Source of the DNA: Planococcaceae bacterium UBA3370
GTDB taxonomy: Bacteria > Bacillota > Bacilli > Bacillales_A > Planococcaceae
Direction: 5' to 3'
Assembly: GCA_002360295.1 (NCBI GenBank)
Contig: DEQI01000131.1
Coordinates: forward strand, 12,273 to 18,853
Length of the DNA stretch: 6,581 nucleotides
Of this stretch, positions 6,426 through 6,581 are shown piece by piece. The translations under genes were made by a program, and so were the position numbers. Within the stretch, counting starts at the first letter, position 1, and every line of letters begins with the position of its first letter. The notes beneath the pieces were generated by a model. It did no database searches and was not told where the DNA came from. It was given only the letters and a program-made list of their open reading frames with translations.

Positions 6426-6434
6426 TGTTATAAT
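6426..6434 (+). promoter_or_regulatory. Extended -10 promoter of the right-edge gene
   Basis: TGTTATAAT (6426-6434) is a perfect extended -10 lying 28 bases before the next start codon. No good -35 lies 16-18 bases upstream; TTGGAA (6412-6417) is too close at 11 bases. Together with the preceding terminator, it makes the right-edge gene a separate transcription unit. Confidence 0.6.
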
Positions 6435-6462
6435 TTGGATAAAAAAGTAGGGGTAGGCGATT

Positions 6463-6581
6463 ATGTTTATTTTACAAGCACTTAAGAAACCTTTTGCTTA
6501 TCTAATTATTTGTATGACCGTATTCTTTGGAATCATTTTGGCATCTTTATTCAATTTAGAAGATGCCTTTTTATGGATCTT
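6463..6581 (+). CDS. N-terminal part of an unrecognised membrane protein (cut by window edge)
   Basis: Thirty-nine codons are open from ATG 6463 to the edge of the window. A good ribosome site, AGGGGT (6449-6454), lies 8 bases ahead, and an extended -10 promoter lies at 6426-6434. The visible peptide starts MFILQALKKPFAYLI, then a hydrophobic stretch (about residues 11-29, LIICMTVFFGIILA) and an acidic turn (NLED). A basic pair (KK, 8-9) before the hydrophobic stretch suggests an inner-membrane anchor with the N-terminus inside, or an uncleaved signal. No family can be assigned from so short a piece. Confidence 0.7.
   Translation, partial: MFILQALKKPFAYLIICMTVFFGIILASLFNLEDAFLWI

Overview
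The window looks like chromosomal DNA of a low-GC Gram-positive bacterium, most likely a Bacillaceae or Planococcaceae relative such as Lysinibacillus or Solibacillus. The grounds are the strongly AT-rich composition, purine-rich Shine-Dalgarno sequences (AGGAG, AAAGAGGTG, AAGGGGG), TGnTATAAT-type promoters, stem-plus-T-run terminators, and an intergenic repeat of the kind I recall from those genera. The genus is an inference from these features, not an identification.

Layout. (1) Positions 1-480 hold no intact gene. A long-stem terminator (26-80) closes a gene lying upstream of the window. A possible decayed coding remnant lies on the minus strand (99-274), and weak promoter candidates stand ahead of the first gene. 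(2) 490-996 (+) encodes a DUF2165 small membrane protein, probably started from a TTG codon. (3) 1221-3305 (+) encodes a complete transmembrane methyl-accepting chemotaxis receptor with an extracellular Cache-like sensor, HAMP and signalling domains. (4) 3306-3763 is a 458-base gap. It holds a repeat element with an internal 13-bp-arm palindrome, a terminator-like hairpin, and an extended -10 promoter overlapped by a 22-bp operator-like palindrome. (5) 3764-6324 (+) is a two-gene unit: a UMF1/Atg22-like major facilitator transporter, followed 5 bases later by a metal-dependent phosphodiesterase/nucleotide pyrophosphatase of the alkaline phosphatase superfamily. A clean terminator ends it. (6) A new promoter and the first 39 codons of an unrecognised membrane protein run off the right edge.

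All intact genes are on the + strand, but only the transporter and phosphodiesterase look like a true operon. The palindrome in their promoter suggests dedicated regulation, and the pairing suggests a transported compound and a cytoplasmic phosphodiesterase acting in one pathway; the substrate cannot be read from the sequence. The receptor and the DUF2165 gene appear to be single-gene units. I see no mobile element, CRISPR array, RNA gene or defence cassette. The least explained part is the transporter-phosphodiesterase unit with its putative operator.
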